Shown: positions 47,575-57,293 of the stretch, one piece after another
Layout: each line of letters starts with the position of its first letter
Numbering within the stretch: position 1 is the stretch's first letter
Origin: Sphingomonas sp. PL-96
Lineage (GTDB): Bacteria > Pseudomonadota > Alphaproteobacteria > Sphingomonadales > Sphingomonadaceae
Assembly (NCBI RefSeq): GCF_020707215.1
Contig: NZ_JAJFET010000006.1
Coordinates: 183,759 to 247,758 of the forward strand
Length of the DNA stretch: 64,000 nt
Reading direction: 5' to 3'
Translations under genes and position numbers: made by a program
The notes under the pieces: generated by a model
The model's input: the letters and a program-made list of their open reading frames with translations, nothing else
The model's database searches: none
Told to the model about the DNA's origin: nothing

Positions 47575-48645
47575 ATGGGGGAAGTCGAAACAGGGGGCGA
47601 CGTCGTCGCCGGGGGGCTGGTCGCGCGCGCGATCGAGCCGAGCGCGGGTGAGGGCCGGGCGCACCCGCCCGCGCACCTGGGGGGCCACGCGCACGGGCTG
47701 TGCCTGAACTGCGGGACCGCGCTGATCGGGGCGCATTGCCACCGCTGCGGCCAGGCGGGGCATATCCATCGGACGTTGCATTCGGTCGGCCACGACCTGC
47801 TGCACGGCGTGTTCCACTTCGAGGGCAAGATCTGGGACACGCTGCCGATGCTGGTCACGCGTCCGGGCGCGCTCACCCGCCGCTATGTGGAGGGCGAGCG
47901 GGCGCGGTTCGTGTCCCCGCTGGCGCTGTTCCTCTTCACCATGTTCCTGATGTTCGCGGTGTTCGGCTGGGCTGGTGTGGGCAGCTGGATGCAGAACGAG
48001 ACGTTCCCGGCGCACATCGTCAAGGTGGATGCCGGGGATGCCGAGCGCCTGCAGGCCCGCATCGCGGAGCTCGATCGCGCGATCGCCCGCGGCGATGCCA
48101 GGGGAGAGGCGGCGCGCACGCTGCAGATCGAACGCTATGCGACGGAGCAGGAGCTTGCCGTCGCGCAGGGGCATAGCGGCATTCCCGCGATGCTGCGCCG
48201 GCTGGGCGTGCAGCTGGAGGGCAACGGCTACAAGAAGCTCGGCCACAAGCTGCAGAACCCGGAGCTGCTGCTCTACAAGATCAAGTCGAGCAGCTATAAA
48301 TACAGCTGGGCGTTGATCCCCCTGTCGCTGCCGTTCATGTGGATGCTGTTCGCCTGGCGCCGGCAGTATCGCATGTACGACCACGCGATCTTCGTGATCT
48401 ACTCGATCAGCTTCATGAACCTGCTGTTCGTGGTCATGGCGCTGTGCAGCCTTTCGCCGCTGCTGTCGTGGCTGGATGCGTGGCTGCTGCTGGTGCCGCC
48501 GATCCACATGTTCGCGCAGCTGAAAGGGGCATACCGGCTGCGCACGTTCAGTGCTGCTTGGCGGACGGTGGCGCTGCTGTTCGTAACGACGCTGGTGCTG
48601 TCTATTTTCGTGTCGCTGCTGGTGGTGCTCGGGGTGATGGGGTGA
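47575..48645 (+). CDS. DUF3667 zinc-ribbon membrane protein
   Basis: 356-aa protein with an N-terminal zinc ribbon (CLNCGTAL and CHRCGQ, residues about 43-62) and the DUF3667 core TLHSVGHDLLHGVFHFEGKI, GALTRRYVEGERARFVSP. Four to five membrane helices follow (LFLFTMFLMFAVFGWAGVG, YSISFMNLLFVVMALCSL, and others). Between helices 1 and 2 there is a hydrophilic domain with a coiled coil (residues 155-195). Function unknown; such proteins are widespread in alphaproteobacteria and Bacteroidetes. The start ATG 47575 is near the divergent proA start (77 bp apart). Confidence 0.82.
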   Translation: MGEVETGGDVVAGGLVARAIEPSAGEGRAHPPAHLGGHAHGLCLNCGTALIGAHCHRCGQAGHIHRTLHSVGHDLLHGVFHFEGKIWDTLPMLVTRPGALTRRYVEGERARFVSPLALFLFTMFLMFAVFGWAGVGSWMQNETFPAHIVKVDAGDAERLQARIAELDRAIARGDARGEAARTLQIERYATEQELAVAQGHSGIPAMLRRLGVQLEGNGYKKLGHKLQNPELLLYKIKSSSYKYSWALIPLSLPFMWMLFAWRRQYRMYDHAIFVIYSISFMNLLFVVMALCSLSPLLSWLDAWLLLVPPIHMFAQLKGAYRLRTFSAAWRTVALLFVTTLVLSIFVSLLVVLGVMG

Positions 48646-48681
48646 GGCGGCGCTGCTGCGAGGGCGGCGGCAGGAGGTGGG

Positions 48682-48737
48682 GAATACGGTGACGGCAGCG
48701 GTCGAGGCCCTGGGCTCCTGCCTGCGCAGGAGCACGG
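48682..48737. repeat. Family B repeat, copy 7 (short)
   Basis: AATACGGTGACGGCAGCGGT followed by GGCCCTGGGCTCCTGCCTGC and GCAGGAGCACGG. It is the minus orientation and has lost most of the ATCCCTG hairpin. It sits between the DUF3667 gene and an unknown gene. Confidence 0.75.
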
Positions 48738-48909
48738 CTAGGTCGTAGAGTCGTCAAAGCGGACGGGCGGTAATCGCCCGGTAACCGACATTCAGCGCCT
48801 TCAATCTGTTAGCTTTTGAACGGGTTCTTTTCCTTCATTGTGCCGCTGAGAGCTGCGCATGTCACATCGAAGCGTAACGTCCGCATCGGGAGACCGGGGG
48901 ATAACGAGT

Positions 48910-49647
48910 ATGGCGAAGAAGACTTCTCGTTGGCTGATCTGGCTTCACCGGCTGGGCTATCTAACGACTGCAATCATCGTCATCGAATTTGGCATCGTCA
49001 GTTCTGTCCTCGGGCGGGAGTGGCTCCGGCACCGCGAGTTGAGCGCCAATCTGGTCGAGCGTAGTCGCACTCAGGAGACTCCGCTTCGGAAAGATGGCGA
49101 GCCGTATGTGCGCGGCCCCGCCGTCGAGTTGTTCGCGAAGCTGCCGCCGCTGCGAACCCTCCACGGCGACGGCCTGCGCTTCGTCGCGATGCCGTCGTTC
49201 GGCACGAGCGACTATGCCCTCGCAGTCTCGCTACCCTCGGGAGCGCCATACGCCAGCGGTGTGCTGATCGTGATCGACAAGACCAACGAGAGCCGAACCG
49301 CTTCCAGCCGTGAGTTTCGTATTCCGTCGCCGGTCTATCAGCGGCTGGTAGCTGACCTCGACCGCCTCACTGATGGTTGGCCGGGGGACGACGATCAATG
49401 TCTAGACGGTGCCCCGGCGGCGTTCGAGCGGGTGCGCGGCGCACGTATCACCTCTGGCATCGGGAACTGTAGCCCGCACTATGACCGCGTGAAGCTGCTG
49501 GTGCTGAACGCGACCAGGCGTTTCGCTCCCGGTCCCGACCTGCCCACTGAAGACGACTGGCACAGGTTTGAGCCGGAGCAACGAGCGAGGCGTGTAGCCT
49601 CGCCTGTGTCCTCATCCGCGACCCGCAGAGCGGCAAGCGATCGCTAA
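48910..49647 (+). CDS. Hypothetical protein with one membrane anchor
   Basis: 245-aa protein, ATG 48910 with GGGGGATAACGAGT in front. A hydrophobic segment (residues about 15-35, LTTAIIVIEFGIVSSVLG) follows a basic stretch, so it is probably a membrane-anchored periplasmic protein. Beyond it are LRFVAMPSFGTSDYALAVSL and RIPSPVYQRLVADLDRLTDG; a DDDQCLDG motif and a second Cys in GIGNCSPHYDRVKLLVLN might form a disulfide. The C-terminus is Arg/Ser/Ala-rich. Its base composition is lower in GC than its neighbours. I do not recognise the family; it may be a recent acquisition. Confidence 0.65.
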   Translation: MAKKTSRWLIWLHRLGYLTTAIIVIEFGIVSSVLGREWLRHRELSANLVERSRTQETPLRKDGEPYVRGPAVELFAKLPPLRTLHGDGLRFVAMPSFGTSDYALAVSLPSGAPYASGVLIVIDKTNESRTASSREFRIPSPVYQRLVADLDRLTDGWPGDDDQCLDGAPAAFERVRGARITSGIGNCSPHYDRVKLLVLNATRRFAPGPDLPTEDDWHRFEPEQRARRVASPVSSSATRRAASDR

Positions 49648-49802
49648 GGGCCAAAACGCTCATCACGTGAGCGTAAATGATGGCTGCACTTAGATCGCCG
49701 CCCGCTGAAAGTCCGCTTACCACCTACGAGCCGACGTTCAGCGCTAGATCCAGAAGCGGCCGTTTGGGTTTACGAGCCAGTTCCACAGGAGCCGCAGGCA
49801 AA

Positions 49803-49842
49803 GAAAAACCCCTCCGCGAGGGTGTCGCGGAGGGGTTTTCTG
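49803..49842 (-). terminator. Rho-independent terminator after ftsH
   Basis: Stem AACCCCTCCGCGA paired with TCGCGGAGGGGTT around a GGGTG loop, flanked by A-rich and T-rich runs on both sides (minus strand ends TTTTTCTTT). A strong, possibly bidirectional intrinsic terminator, 17 bp beyond the ftsH stop. Confidence 0.88.
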
Positions 49843-49858
49843 TTCGTGCCGGACCGGA

Positions 49859-51823
49859 TCAGGCGCCGGCGGGGCTCGGCTGGCCGAAGGGGCCTTGCGG
49901 GCGCCGGGTCTTGGGGATCGAGGTGCCGGCGGCGACCACCGGGCGGGTCGGGCCGTCGGTCGGTCGGCCGAGGTCCTCGCCGGCGATCAGGCGCTTGATC
50001 TCGTCGCCGCTCAGCGTCTCATACTCGAGCAGCGCACCGGCCAGCGTGTGGAGCTGGTCGACATGCTCGGTCAGCACGTCGCGGGCGCGGGTGAGGCCGC
50101 CTTCGACGATGCGCTTGATCTCGCTGTCGATCAGTTCCGCGGTCTTGTTCGACATGCGGGCCGGGGCCGACTGCGAATAGCCAAGGAAGCTCTCGCCCTG
50201 CGGTTCGGCATATTCGACCGGGCCGACGGCGTCCGACATGCCCCAGCGGGTGACCATGTCGCGCGCGAGGCTCGTCGCCTGCTGGATGTCGCCCGAGGCG
50301 CCCGAGGACACCTTGTCATAGCCGAAGATGATCTCCTCGGCGATGCGGCCGCCCATCGCCACGGCCAGGTTCGCGTACATCTTGTCGCGATGATAGCTGT
50401 AGCTGTCGCGCTCCGGCAGGCGCATCACCATGCCCAGCGCACGGCCGCGCGGGATGATCGTCGCCTTGTGGATCGGGTCGGACGCCGGCTCGTGGATCGA
50501 GACGATGGCGTGGCCGGCCTCGTGATAGGCGGTCATGCGCTTCTCGTCGTCGGTCATCACCATGGAGCGCCGCTCGGCACCCATCATGACCTTGTCCTTG
50601 GCCTCCTCGAACTCGAGGTTGGCGACCAGGCGCTTGCCCTTGCGCGCGGCCATCAGCGCCGCCTCGTTGACGAGGTTGGCGAGGTCCGCGCCCGAGAAGC
50701 CCGGCGTGCCGCGCGCGATGGTGCGGGCGTCGACGTCGGGTGCCAGCGGCACCTTCTTCATGTGGACCTGCAGGATCTTGATGCGGCCCTCGATGTCGGG
50801 GCGGGGCACCACGACCTGACGGTCGAAGCGGCCCGGACGCAGCAGCGCTGGGTCGAGCACGTCGGGGCGGTTGGTCGCCGCGATGATGATGATGCCCTCG
50901 TTCGCCTCGAAGCCGTCCATCTCGACCAGCAGCTGGTTGAGCGTCTGCTCGCGCTCGTCGTTGCCGTTGCCGAGACCCGCGCCGCGGTGGCGACCGACGG
51001 CGTCGATCTCGTCAATGAAGACGATGCACGGCGCCGACTTCTTGGCCTGTTCGAACATGTCGCGCACGCGGCTGGCGCCGACGCCCACGAACATCTCGAC
51101 GAAGTCCGAGCCGGAGATGGTGAAGAAGGGCACGCCCGCCTCACCCGCGATGGCGCGGGCGAGCAGCGTCTTGCCGGTGCCGGGCGAGCCGACCAGCAGC
51201 GCGCCCTTGGGGATCTTGCCGCCCAGCCGCGCGAACTTGGTCGGGTCCTTCAGGAACTCGACGATCTCCTCCAGCTCCTCGCGCGCCTCGTCGATGCCGG
51301 CGACGTCGTCGAAGGTGACCTTGCCTTCCTTCTGCGTCAGCATGCGCGCACGCGACTTGCCAAAGCCCATCGCGCCGTTGGCGCCGCCGCCCTTCTGCAT
51401 CTGGCGCACCACGAAGAAGGCGATGCCAAGGAACAGCAGGAAGGGAAGCGCCTGGACCAGCATGTACTGCCAGATCGACGGGCCTTCCTCCGGACGCGCG
51501 GTGATGCTGACGCCCGCCTTGCGCAGGCGCTCGGTCAGCTGCGGGTCGTTCATCGCATAGGTGCGGAACTTCTCGCCGTTGGACTGGGTGCCGGTGATGA
51601 CGTTCGCCGCGACGTTGACGTCCTTGACCGAGCCTTCCTCGACGCGGTCGAGGAACGCCGAATAGGGGATCGACGTGCCGGCGTTCTGCCCGCCGCTGCT
51701 GGGGAACAGCGAGACGAACAGCGCCAACCCCATGAGGATGCCGACCCAGATCAGCAGGCTCTTCATCCAGGGATTGCCGTTGCCGCCGTTGTCGGGGCCG
51801 GGCTGCTTGTCGTTGTCGTTCAT
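49859..51823 (-). CDS. ftsH: ATP-dependent zinc metalloprotease FtsH
   Basis: 654-aa inner-membrane AAA+ protease for quality control of membrane and regulatory proteins such as LpxC or sigma-32. Two membrane helices are visible ([20 protein letters not shown] and [19 protein letters not shown]). The AAA module has Walker A GSPGTGKT (212-219), Walker [14 protein letters not shown], and the SRH region [20 protein letters not shown]; the zinc site is HEAGH (434-438). The C-terminal tail is Pro/Gly-rich. ATG 51823 begins the polar tail [10 protein letters not shown]; longer in-frame codons cover tilS spacer sequence. tilS lies 68 bp upstream, the usual order. Confidence 0.97.
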   Translation of the reverse strand: MNDNDKQPGPDNGGNGNPWMKSLLIWVGILMGLALFVSLFPSSGGQNAGTSIPYSAFLDRVEEGSVKDVNVAANVITGTQSNGEKFRTYAMNDPQLTERLRKAGVSITARPEEGPSIWQYMLVQALPFLLFLGIAFFVVRQMQKGGGANGAMGFGKSRARMLTQKEGKVTFDDVAGIDEAREELEEIVEFLKDPTKFARLGGKIPKGALLVGSPGTGKTLLARAIAGEAGVPFFTISGSDFVEMFVGVGASRVRDMFEQAKKSAPCIVFIDEIDAVGRHRGAGLGNGNDEREQTLNQLLVEMDGFEANEGIIIIAATNRPDVLDPALLRPGRFDRQVVVPRPDIEGRIKILQVHMKKVPLAPDVDARTIARGTPGFSGADLANLVNEAALMAARKGKRLVANLEFEEAKDKVMMGAERRSMVMTDDEKRMTAYHEAGHAIVSIHEPASDPIHKATIIPRGRALGMVMRLPERDSYSYHRDKMYANLAVAMGGRIAEEIIFGYDKVSSGASGDIQQATSLARDMVTRWGMSDAVGPVEYAEPQGESFLGYSQSAPARMSNKTAELIDSEIKRIVEGGLTRARDVLTEHVDQLHTLAGALLEYETLSGDEIKRLIAGEDLGRPTDGPTRPVVAAGTSIPKTRRPQGPFGQPSPAGA

Positions 51824-51891
51824 GAAAGCGCGTACCTCTTCGTCCCTGCAAGATAGGCTGCGGGGGATGAATGGCAATGGAACATCCTCGA

Positions 51892-52911
51892 TCAGGGTGA
51901 TCGACGCGGCGGCGCGAGTTGGAAATGCCACCGGCCCCCGCGTGCCGAGGCGGCGACGCCTGCCCGGGTAGCGCCGGAGCCTGCTTCGAGCGCGTCGAGC
52001 AGTGGTTCGATATTGGCGGCATCGGACCAGCTGCCTTCCGCCTCGGCCGCCAGGTCGCGAACGCGGGCGATCGCACGGCGCACGAGTCGCCGGCGAAGCT
52101 CACGCGGGAGGTCGGCCATGTCGAAAGCGCACTCGCCCGCTGGAGCCGGCAGCGTGCGGCTGCGCTCCAGCCAGGCGACGGTCTCGACCAGGGCGGCGTC
52201 GCTCTCCGCGCAATGGCGGGCAGCGCGGGCGAGGCCGTCGACGTCCAGCAGCGGGGCTCCGCCAAGCAAGCCGCGAAAGCCGGTACGGTCGTGGCGCGGG
52301 TCGACGTTGGCGGGATCATCGACGAACGGCAGTCTGGCACCCTTCGCAAGCGTGCGCAGGGTCGCGCGCCGCCAGCCCAGCAAGGGGCGGACGACCGGAA
52401 GGCCAGGTCCTGCCGCTTCGCCGTCGCCGCGCCAGCGCGGGGCGTGCCAGATCCAGCGGGCGCGGATGCCCGCCAGGCCCGCAGGCCCGGATCCGCGGAC
52501 GGCACGCATCAGAAACGTCTCGGCCTGATCGTCGGCGTGATGGGCGGTGAGCAGCGCTGTCGCACCCTGTGCCAGTGCCCAATGCCCGAGCAGGTCGTAA
52601 CGCAGCTGGCGCGCCTGAGCCTGGATGCTGGCGCCTGCCGGCGGACGATCGGGGCGCAGGGTCGTGTGGGGGATGCCGACGGTGGCGCACCAGCGGGCGA
52701 CCATCGCGGCTTCCTCCGCGGCGTCGGCGCGCAGGCGGTGGTCGACGGTGGCGGCGTGCACGCGGCCGGGAAGGGCGGCATGGGCCAGCGCCAGCATCGC
52801 CATCGAATCCGCGCCGCCCGAAACGGCAAGCGCGACCGGCCCCTCCGGCGTGCCGATCGCGGCGGCGAGGTCGTGCGCGAACCGCGCGACCGCCGCCGGA
52901 TCAAGGGTCAC
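51892..52911 (-). CDS. tilS: tRNA(Ile)-lysidine synthetase TilS
   Basis: Essential enzyme that converts C34 of the tRNA(Ile2) anticodon to lysidine. The PP-loop ATPase motif SGGADS is in [18 protein letters not shown], followed by [18 protein letters not shown] and [17 protein letters not shown], and [11 protein letters not shown]. It is short (339 aa from GTG 52911), ending soon after the N-domain plus linker, as in other alphaproteobacteria. GTG 52911 leaves a 4-bp gap to cpoB; GTG 52944 would overlap cpoB by 29 bp and add 11 residues. Confidence 0.9.
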   Translation of the reverse strand: MTLDPAAVARFAHDLAAAIGTPEGPVALAVSGGADSMAMLALAHAALPGRVHAATVDHRLRADAAEEAAMVARWCATVGIPHTTLRPDRPPAGASIQAQARQLRYDLLGHWALAQGATALLTAHHADDQAETFLMRAVRGSGPAGLAGIRARWIWHAPRWRGDGEAAGPGLPVVRPLLGWRRATLRTLAKGARLPFVDDPANVDPRHDRTGFRGLLGGAPLLDVDGLARAARHCAESDAALVETVAWLERSRTLPAPAGECAFDMADLPRELRRRLVRRAIARVRDLAAEAEGSWSDAANIEPLLDALEAGSGATRAGVAASARGGRWHFQLAPPRRSP

Positions 52912-52915
52912 CGGA

Positions 52916-53869
52916 TCAGCTGCACTTGGCGGCGGTGCGTCCACGCTGGATGTCCGCCTTCATGCTGGCCGCGATGCGATCTCCATAGGCTTCGGACAGC
53001 TCGGCATAGACCTGGCACGCGTCCTTGGGCTTCTTGAGCTGCACCAGTGCCTCGGCAAGATAGAAGAGGCTGTCTGGCGCACGCTCGCCTTCGGGCATCT
53101 TCTTGTAATTGTCGTACAGGGCAATCGAGGCGAGACTGGGCTTGCCGTCGTCCAGATAGGAACGGCCGATCAGGTTCTGCGCCCAGCTGGCACGGCGGTG
53201 CTTGGGATATTTGTCGACCACGGTCTTGAGCTGGGTAACCGCCTCGCCATAGCGCTTGGCCTGCCACAGGCGGAAGCCATAGACATAAGCGTCCTCAGCC
53301 GGATCGCCGCTGGGCGCCGGCTTGGCGACGCTGCCGGCCGCGGCCGCAGCCGCAGGGGTCGACGCATTATCGGCCGTTTCGCCGGGCGCCTTCAGCGTGC
53401 CACCGCCGTTGCCGGGACCGCGAACGGGGGCGGGGGGCGCCTCTTCCGCTCCTTCTCCGCCGCCTGCAGCGGGTGCTGCTGCGGCGCCGCCACCCTCGAC
53501 GGCGGAGAGCCGGCCGTCGGTGGCGCGGCGATAGGCCTCGAACGCTTCTTCCAGCTGGCGCAGCTTATATTGTGCCTGCTCGACCTGGCCGGTGAGCGTC
53601 ATCTGCTGCGATTCCAGTGCGGCGACGCGGGATTCCAGGTTCGCGATCGGGCTGCCCGCGGGCGAGCCGGGCGCTTCCAGCGGCGTCTGCGGCGCGGTGA
53701 TCTGCGGCTCGACCTGGGCAAGCGCGCCGTTCGGGAACACCTTGCGCTGCACGGCGCGCATCTCGCGCTCGAGCTTGTTCACTCGGCCTTCGACCGCGGT
53801 CTGCGCAGTGGCGGGAACCGAAACCGCAAGGCCGGCGGCGAGAAGCGGAAGCGTCATGAGGATACGCAT
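52916..53869 (-). CDS. cpoB: Tol-Pal system protein CpoB (YbgF)
   Basis: 317-aa periplasmic protein that coordinates outer-membrane constriction with peptidoglycan synthesis. It has a signal peptide (MRILMTLPLLAAGLAVSVPA), an N-terminal coiled coil (about residues 28-130, LESRVAALESQQMTLTGQVE), a Gly/Pro/Ala linker, and a C-terminal TPR region with DAYVYGFRLWQAKRYGEAV, FVDKYPKH-like spacing and LASIALYDNYKKMPEG. The tail holds one Cys. The rest of the Tol-Pal genes are outside the window. Start ATG 53869 follows the AT-rich spacer. Confidence 0.9.
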   Translation of the reverse strand: MRILMTLPLLAAGLAVSVPATAQTAVEGRVNKLEREMRAVQRKVFPNGALAQVEPQITAPQTPLEAPGSPAGSPIANLESRVAALESQQMTLTGQVEQAQYKLRQLEEAFEAYRRATDGRLSAVEGGGAAAAPAAGGGEGAEEAPPAPVRGPGNGGGTLKAPGETADNASTPAAAAAAGSVAKPAPSGDPAEDAYVYGFRLWQAKRYGEAVTQLKTVVDKYPKHRRASWAQNLIGRSYLDDGKPSLASIALYDNYKKMPEGERAPDSLFYLAEALVQLKKPKDACQVYAELSEAYGDRIAASMKADIQRGRTAAKCS

Positions 53870-53975
53870 GTCGTCACCCCCCGGTGGGAATTGGAAGATA
53901 GGGGGACCCTAATGGCCCGGCGAAGCTGTCGCCAGCCTTAAGCGCGCGGAAACCAGCCCCGCGCGCGCAAGACGG

Positions 53976-54845
53976 TCAGCCCTGCGGTGCCGCCGGCGGC
54001 ACCGCGCCTGCGGCTGCGTCCGGAGCCGGTGCGGGCATGGCACCGCCGTCGCGGGCGCGGAGCGCCTGGGCGCTGATGCCGATGTCCTTGATCGGGCGCG
54101 CGCCGGTGCCCAGCGGCGCCACCGACGAACCGTTGATGGTGACCGCCAGCTTGTCCGGCCGGCCGACGTTGATCATCGGGCCGTTGGCGTCCAGCGGAAC
54201 GTCATAGCGCTCGCCCGCCGTCATGGTCTTCTGCATCAGCGTCTTGCCCGCGGCGTCGTAGATGCGCACCCAGACCTCGTCGGTGGCCGCCAGCGTCACC
54301 TGGCTGCCGGTGACGGGAGCCTCGGCAGGGGTGGCCGGCGAGGCGGTCGGTACCGGCATGACGCCAAGCTCGCTTGCTGCCGTCGCCGGCTGGGCCGGTG
54401 GCGTGTCGTCGCCGCGAAGCAGGCTGGTGCCGAACCAGATCGCGAGCAGCAGCAGGATGATTCCGCCCGCGATCAGTCCGCCGTTCGCAAGACCGCGCGA
54501 GGGCAGGCGGGGCGGGGCGTGCGGCTGAAGATCGGGCTTGGGCTCACGGCGCTGGTAGTTGACGTCGAGTTCACGGCGCAGATCGCGCGCCAATGCCACC
54601 TCGTCCACGCCGACCGCGCGTGCATAGGAGCGGCCGAACCCCATCGCATAGGTGGCGGAGGGGAGCTGGGAGAAGTCGGACGTCTCGATCGCCTCCAGAT
54701 GCCGCTGCGGGATCCGGGTGCGCGCCGCCACTTCGGCAAGGTCGAGGCCCTGTGCCTCACGCGCCTGCCGCAACCGATCACCGGCCTTCAATGCTCCCGG
54801 GGCCCGATCAACGGTGCCCTCGCCCTCACCCATTCCGATCTCCAT
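53976..54845 (-). CDS. RodZ-like helix-turn-helix membrane protein
   Basis: 289-aa protein with a cytoplasmic HTH domain (GDRLRQAREAQGLDLAEVAA, through IPQRHLEAIETSDFSQLPS), one membrane helix (LIAGGIILLLLAIWFGTSLL), and a periplasmic DUF4115 domain (VTLAATDEVWVRIYDAAGKT, MLNVGRPDKL-like strands), the layout of RodZ, a bitopic partner of MreB in cell shape. The C-terminus is Pro/Ala-rich. ATG 54845 or ATG 54833 are both possible starts. It lies 106 bp upstream of cpoB and 98 bp downstream of ptsP. Confidence 0.85.
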   Translation of the reverse strand: MEIGMGEGEGTVDRAPGALKAGDRLRQAREAQGLDLAEVAARTRIPQRHLEAIETSDFSQLPSATYAMGFGRSYARAVGVDEVALARDLRRELDVNYQRREPKPDLQPHAPPRLPSRGLANGGLIAGGIILLLLAIWFGTSLLRGDDTPPAQPATAASELGVMPVPTASPATPAEAPVTGSQVTLAATDEVWVRIYDAAGKTLMQKTMTAGERYDVPLDANGPMINVGRPDKLAVTINGSSVAPLGTGARPIKDIGISAQALRARDGGAMPAPAPDAAAGAVPPAAPQG

Positions 54846-54943
54846 GCGGGGAAAAATACATTCATGTTAGCCCCGCGTCTGCGGGAGGTTTCCGACAGCC
54901 GCCAACCTGTGTCAACGGCGACACAGGCGCTTCTGCCGCCGTT

Positions 54944-57235
54944 TCACGCCAGTTCAACCCCATTGTCCGCTGCCCAGGCGCTCAGCGTCGCCCGCATGTC
55001 CGCCGGGGGGCGGGTGAGCAGCGTCTCCATCTGCGCGGTGATGGCAGCGCGATCGAGCGAGTGGATCATCGCCTTGATCGGGCCGACCGCGGCCGGCGTG
55101 ATCGACAGCCGGTCGATGCCAAGGCCCAGCAGCGCCATCGCCTCCAGCGAGCGCCCGCCCATCTCGCCGCATACGGTGACGGGAATGTTGGCCTCGCGCG
55201 TCGCACGCACGACGCGGCGCAGGAAGCGCAAGATCGCGGGGCTCAGCCAGTCGTAGCGCAGCGCCAGCTGGGGATGCGCGCGATCGGCGGCAAACAGGAA
55301 CTGCGTCAGGTCATTGGTGCCGATCGACAGGAAGTCGAGCCGCGGGAACAGGATGTCGAGCGTTTCGGCCAGCGCCGGCACCTCGAGCATCGCGCCATAG
55401 AGGATCTCGAGCGGCAGCTTGCGCCCGCGCGAGGCGACCCAGTCGCGCTGGCGTTCGAACAGCGCACGCGCCTGCTCGAACTCCCAGGGCTCGGACACCA
55501 TCGGGAACATGACCCGCAGCGTCCGGCCGGCCGCCGCCTCGATCAGCGCGCGCGCCTGCGCCTTCATCAGCCCCTCGCGGGTCAGCGCCAGGCGCAGCGC
55601 CCGCCAGCCCATCGCCGGGTTCTCCTCCTCATGGTCGCCGGTCGCCAGATAGGGCAGCGCCTTGTCGCCGCCGATGTCGACGGTGCGGAACACGACCGGG
55701 CGGTCGCCCGCGACATCGAGCACCTCGCGGTACAGCCGCTGCTGGCGCTCGCGCGAGGGCAGGGTGGAGGAGACCAGGAACTGGAATTCGGTGCGGAACA
55801 AGCCGATGCCGTCCGCGCCCGTCAGGTCGAGCGCGGCGGCATCGTCACGCAGGCCCGCGTTGACCAGCAGGGTGATCCGATCTCCGTCGCGGGTAACCGG
55901 CGGCTCGCTGCGCAGTGCCGCAAAGGCGGCGCGGCGGCGCTGCGAATAGAGCAGCTTGGCGTCGAATGCCTCCTCCAGGTCGCTGGTCGGGCGGATGACG
56001 CAATAGTCTTCGGCGGCGTTGAGCAGCAGCCGGTCGCCCTCGGAAATCAGGCGGCGCACATCGCGCACCCGGCCGAGCACCGGCACGCCCATCGCGCGCG
56101 CGACGATGGTCACGTGCGCGGTGAGCGAACCCTCCTCCAGCACCACGCCCTTGAGGCGCCGGCGGTCATATTCGAGAAGCTCGGCCGGACCCAGGTTGCG
56201 CGCGATCAGGATCGTGTCCTGGCGCAGGCCCAGCTGGGCGGCGGTGCCGAGCTGGCCGGAGACGATGCGCAGCAGCCGGTTGGAGAGATCCTCCAGGTCG
56301 TGCATGCGATCGGCAAGCAGCGGGTCGGCGATCTCGCGCATGCGCATGCGGGTGCGCTGCTGGACGCGCTCGATCGCGGCCTCTGCGGTCAGGCCGGAAT
56401 CGATCGCCTCGTTGATGCGGCGCGACCAGCCCTCGTCATAGGCGAACATCTTGTAGGTCGCGATGACCTCTTCATGCTCGCCACCAACCCCGAACTCGGC
56501 CTGGCTGGTGATGCGGTCGATCTGCTCGCGCATCTTGTCGAACGCGGCGTACACGCGGTGGCGCTCGGCCTCGGTATCCTCGGCGACCGTATGCTCGACG
56601 GTGATGCGCGGCTGGTGGAAGACGGCGACGCCGGCGCCCATGCCCTCGACCAGCTTGAAGCCGTTGACGCGGGCGGTGCCGGTCGCCTGCGGGCGGCTCG
56701 TGGCGGAGGGGCCGGTGGCGTCGATCAGGTCGGCGTTGGCGATCAATTCCGACAGCACCATCGCGACGGTCTGCAGCGCCTCGATCTCGACGCCGTCGTA
56801 GCGGCGCGGCTCGGTATGCTGGACCGCGAGCACGCCCACCGCGCGTTCGCGCCGAATGATCGGTACGCCGGCAAAGCTGTGGAAGCGCTCTTCCCCCGTT
56901 TCCGGGCGGTAGGCGAAATCCGGATGAGACGCTGCCTCGGCAAGGTTCAGCGTCTCGACATTGGCGGCGATGGTGCCGACCAGGCCTTCGCCCGGCGCCA
57001 GCTTTGTGACGTGCACCGCCTCTTCGGCAAGGCCCATGGTGGCGAACAGCTCGAACAGCCCCTCGCGCAGGAGATAGATCGAGCAGACCTCGCTATCGAG
57101 CGTCTGCCCGATGATGTTGACCACGCTGTTGAGCTTGGCCTGCGCAGGCGCGCGCGACGCCATGACGTCGTGGAGGCGGGTGAGGATCTCTCGGGCGGAG
57201 GCGGCGGCCGATGCGGGCATGGAACCGGTTACCAT
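54944..57235 (-). CDS. ptsP: PtsP, nitrogen PTS phosphoenolpyruvate-protein phosphotransferase
   Basis: 763-aa EI-Ntr, the first phosphorelay protein of the nitrogen-related PTS. The N-terminal GAF domain (about 20-165) includes VCSIYLLREGLFELFATMGL and GVPIIRRERAVGVLAVQHTE. The EI part follows, with the active-site His region LEEGSLTAHVTIVARAMGVP, the PEP-binding GIGLFRTEFQFLVSS, and the C-terminal TIM barrel ending FLSIGTNDLTQFLFAADR and VCGEMGGRSLEAMALLGLG (catalytic Cys). ATG 57235 is chosen; ATG 57220 is possible. The partner genes npr and ptsN are not in the window, though rpoN, which often sits near ptsN, is. Confidence 0.93.
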   Translation of the reverse strand: MVTGSMPASAAASAREILTRLHDVMASRAPAQAKLNSVVNIIGQTLDSEVCSIYLLREGLFELFATMGLAEEAVHVTKLAPGEGLVGTIAANVETLNLAEAASHPDFAYRPETGEERFHSFAGVPIIRRERAVGVLAVQHTEPRRYDGVEIEALQTVAMVLSELIANADLIDATGPSATSRPQATGTARVNGFKLVEGMGAGVAVFHQPRITVEHTVAEDTEAERHRVYAAFDKMREQIDRITSQAEFGVGGEHEEVIATYKMFAYDEGWSRRINEAIDSGLTAEAAIERVQQRTRMRMREIADPLLADRMHDLEDLSNRLLRIVSGQLGTAAQLGLRQDTILIARNLGPAELLEYDRRRLKGVVLEEGSLTAHVTIVARAMGVPVLGRVRDVRRLISEGDRLLLNAAEDYCVIRPTSDLEEAFDAKLLYSQRRRAAFAALRSEPPVTRDGDRITLLVNAGLRDDAAALDLTGADGIGLFRTEFQFLVSSTLPSRERQQRLYREVLDVAGDRPVVFRTVDIGGDKALPYLATGDHEEENPAMGWRALRLALTREGLMKAQARALIEAAAGRTLRVMFPMVSEPWEFEQARALFERQRDWVASRGRKLPLEILYGAMLEVPALAETLDILFPRLDFLSIGTNDLTQFLFAADRAHPQLALRYDWLSPAILRFLRRVVRATREANIPVTVCGEMGGRSLEAMALLGLGIDRLSITPAAVGPIKAMIHSLDRAAITAQMETLLTRPPADMRATLSAWAADNGVELA

Positions 57236-57293
57236 GTCGCGGGGGCCTGCGCCATCGCAGGACGGTTGCCCGCGGCTGCATTTCCGGCTTGCA

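Noticed and set aside
49895..51856. Long plus-strand open frame over ftsH
   Set aside because: Shadow of a highly conserved gene; His/Asp/Arg-rich with no fold-like pattern.
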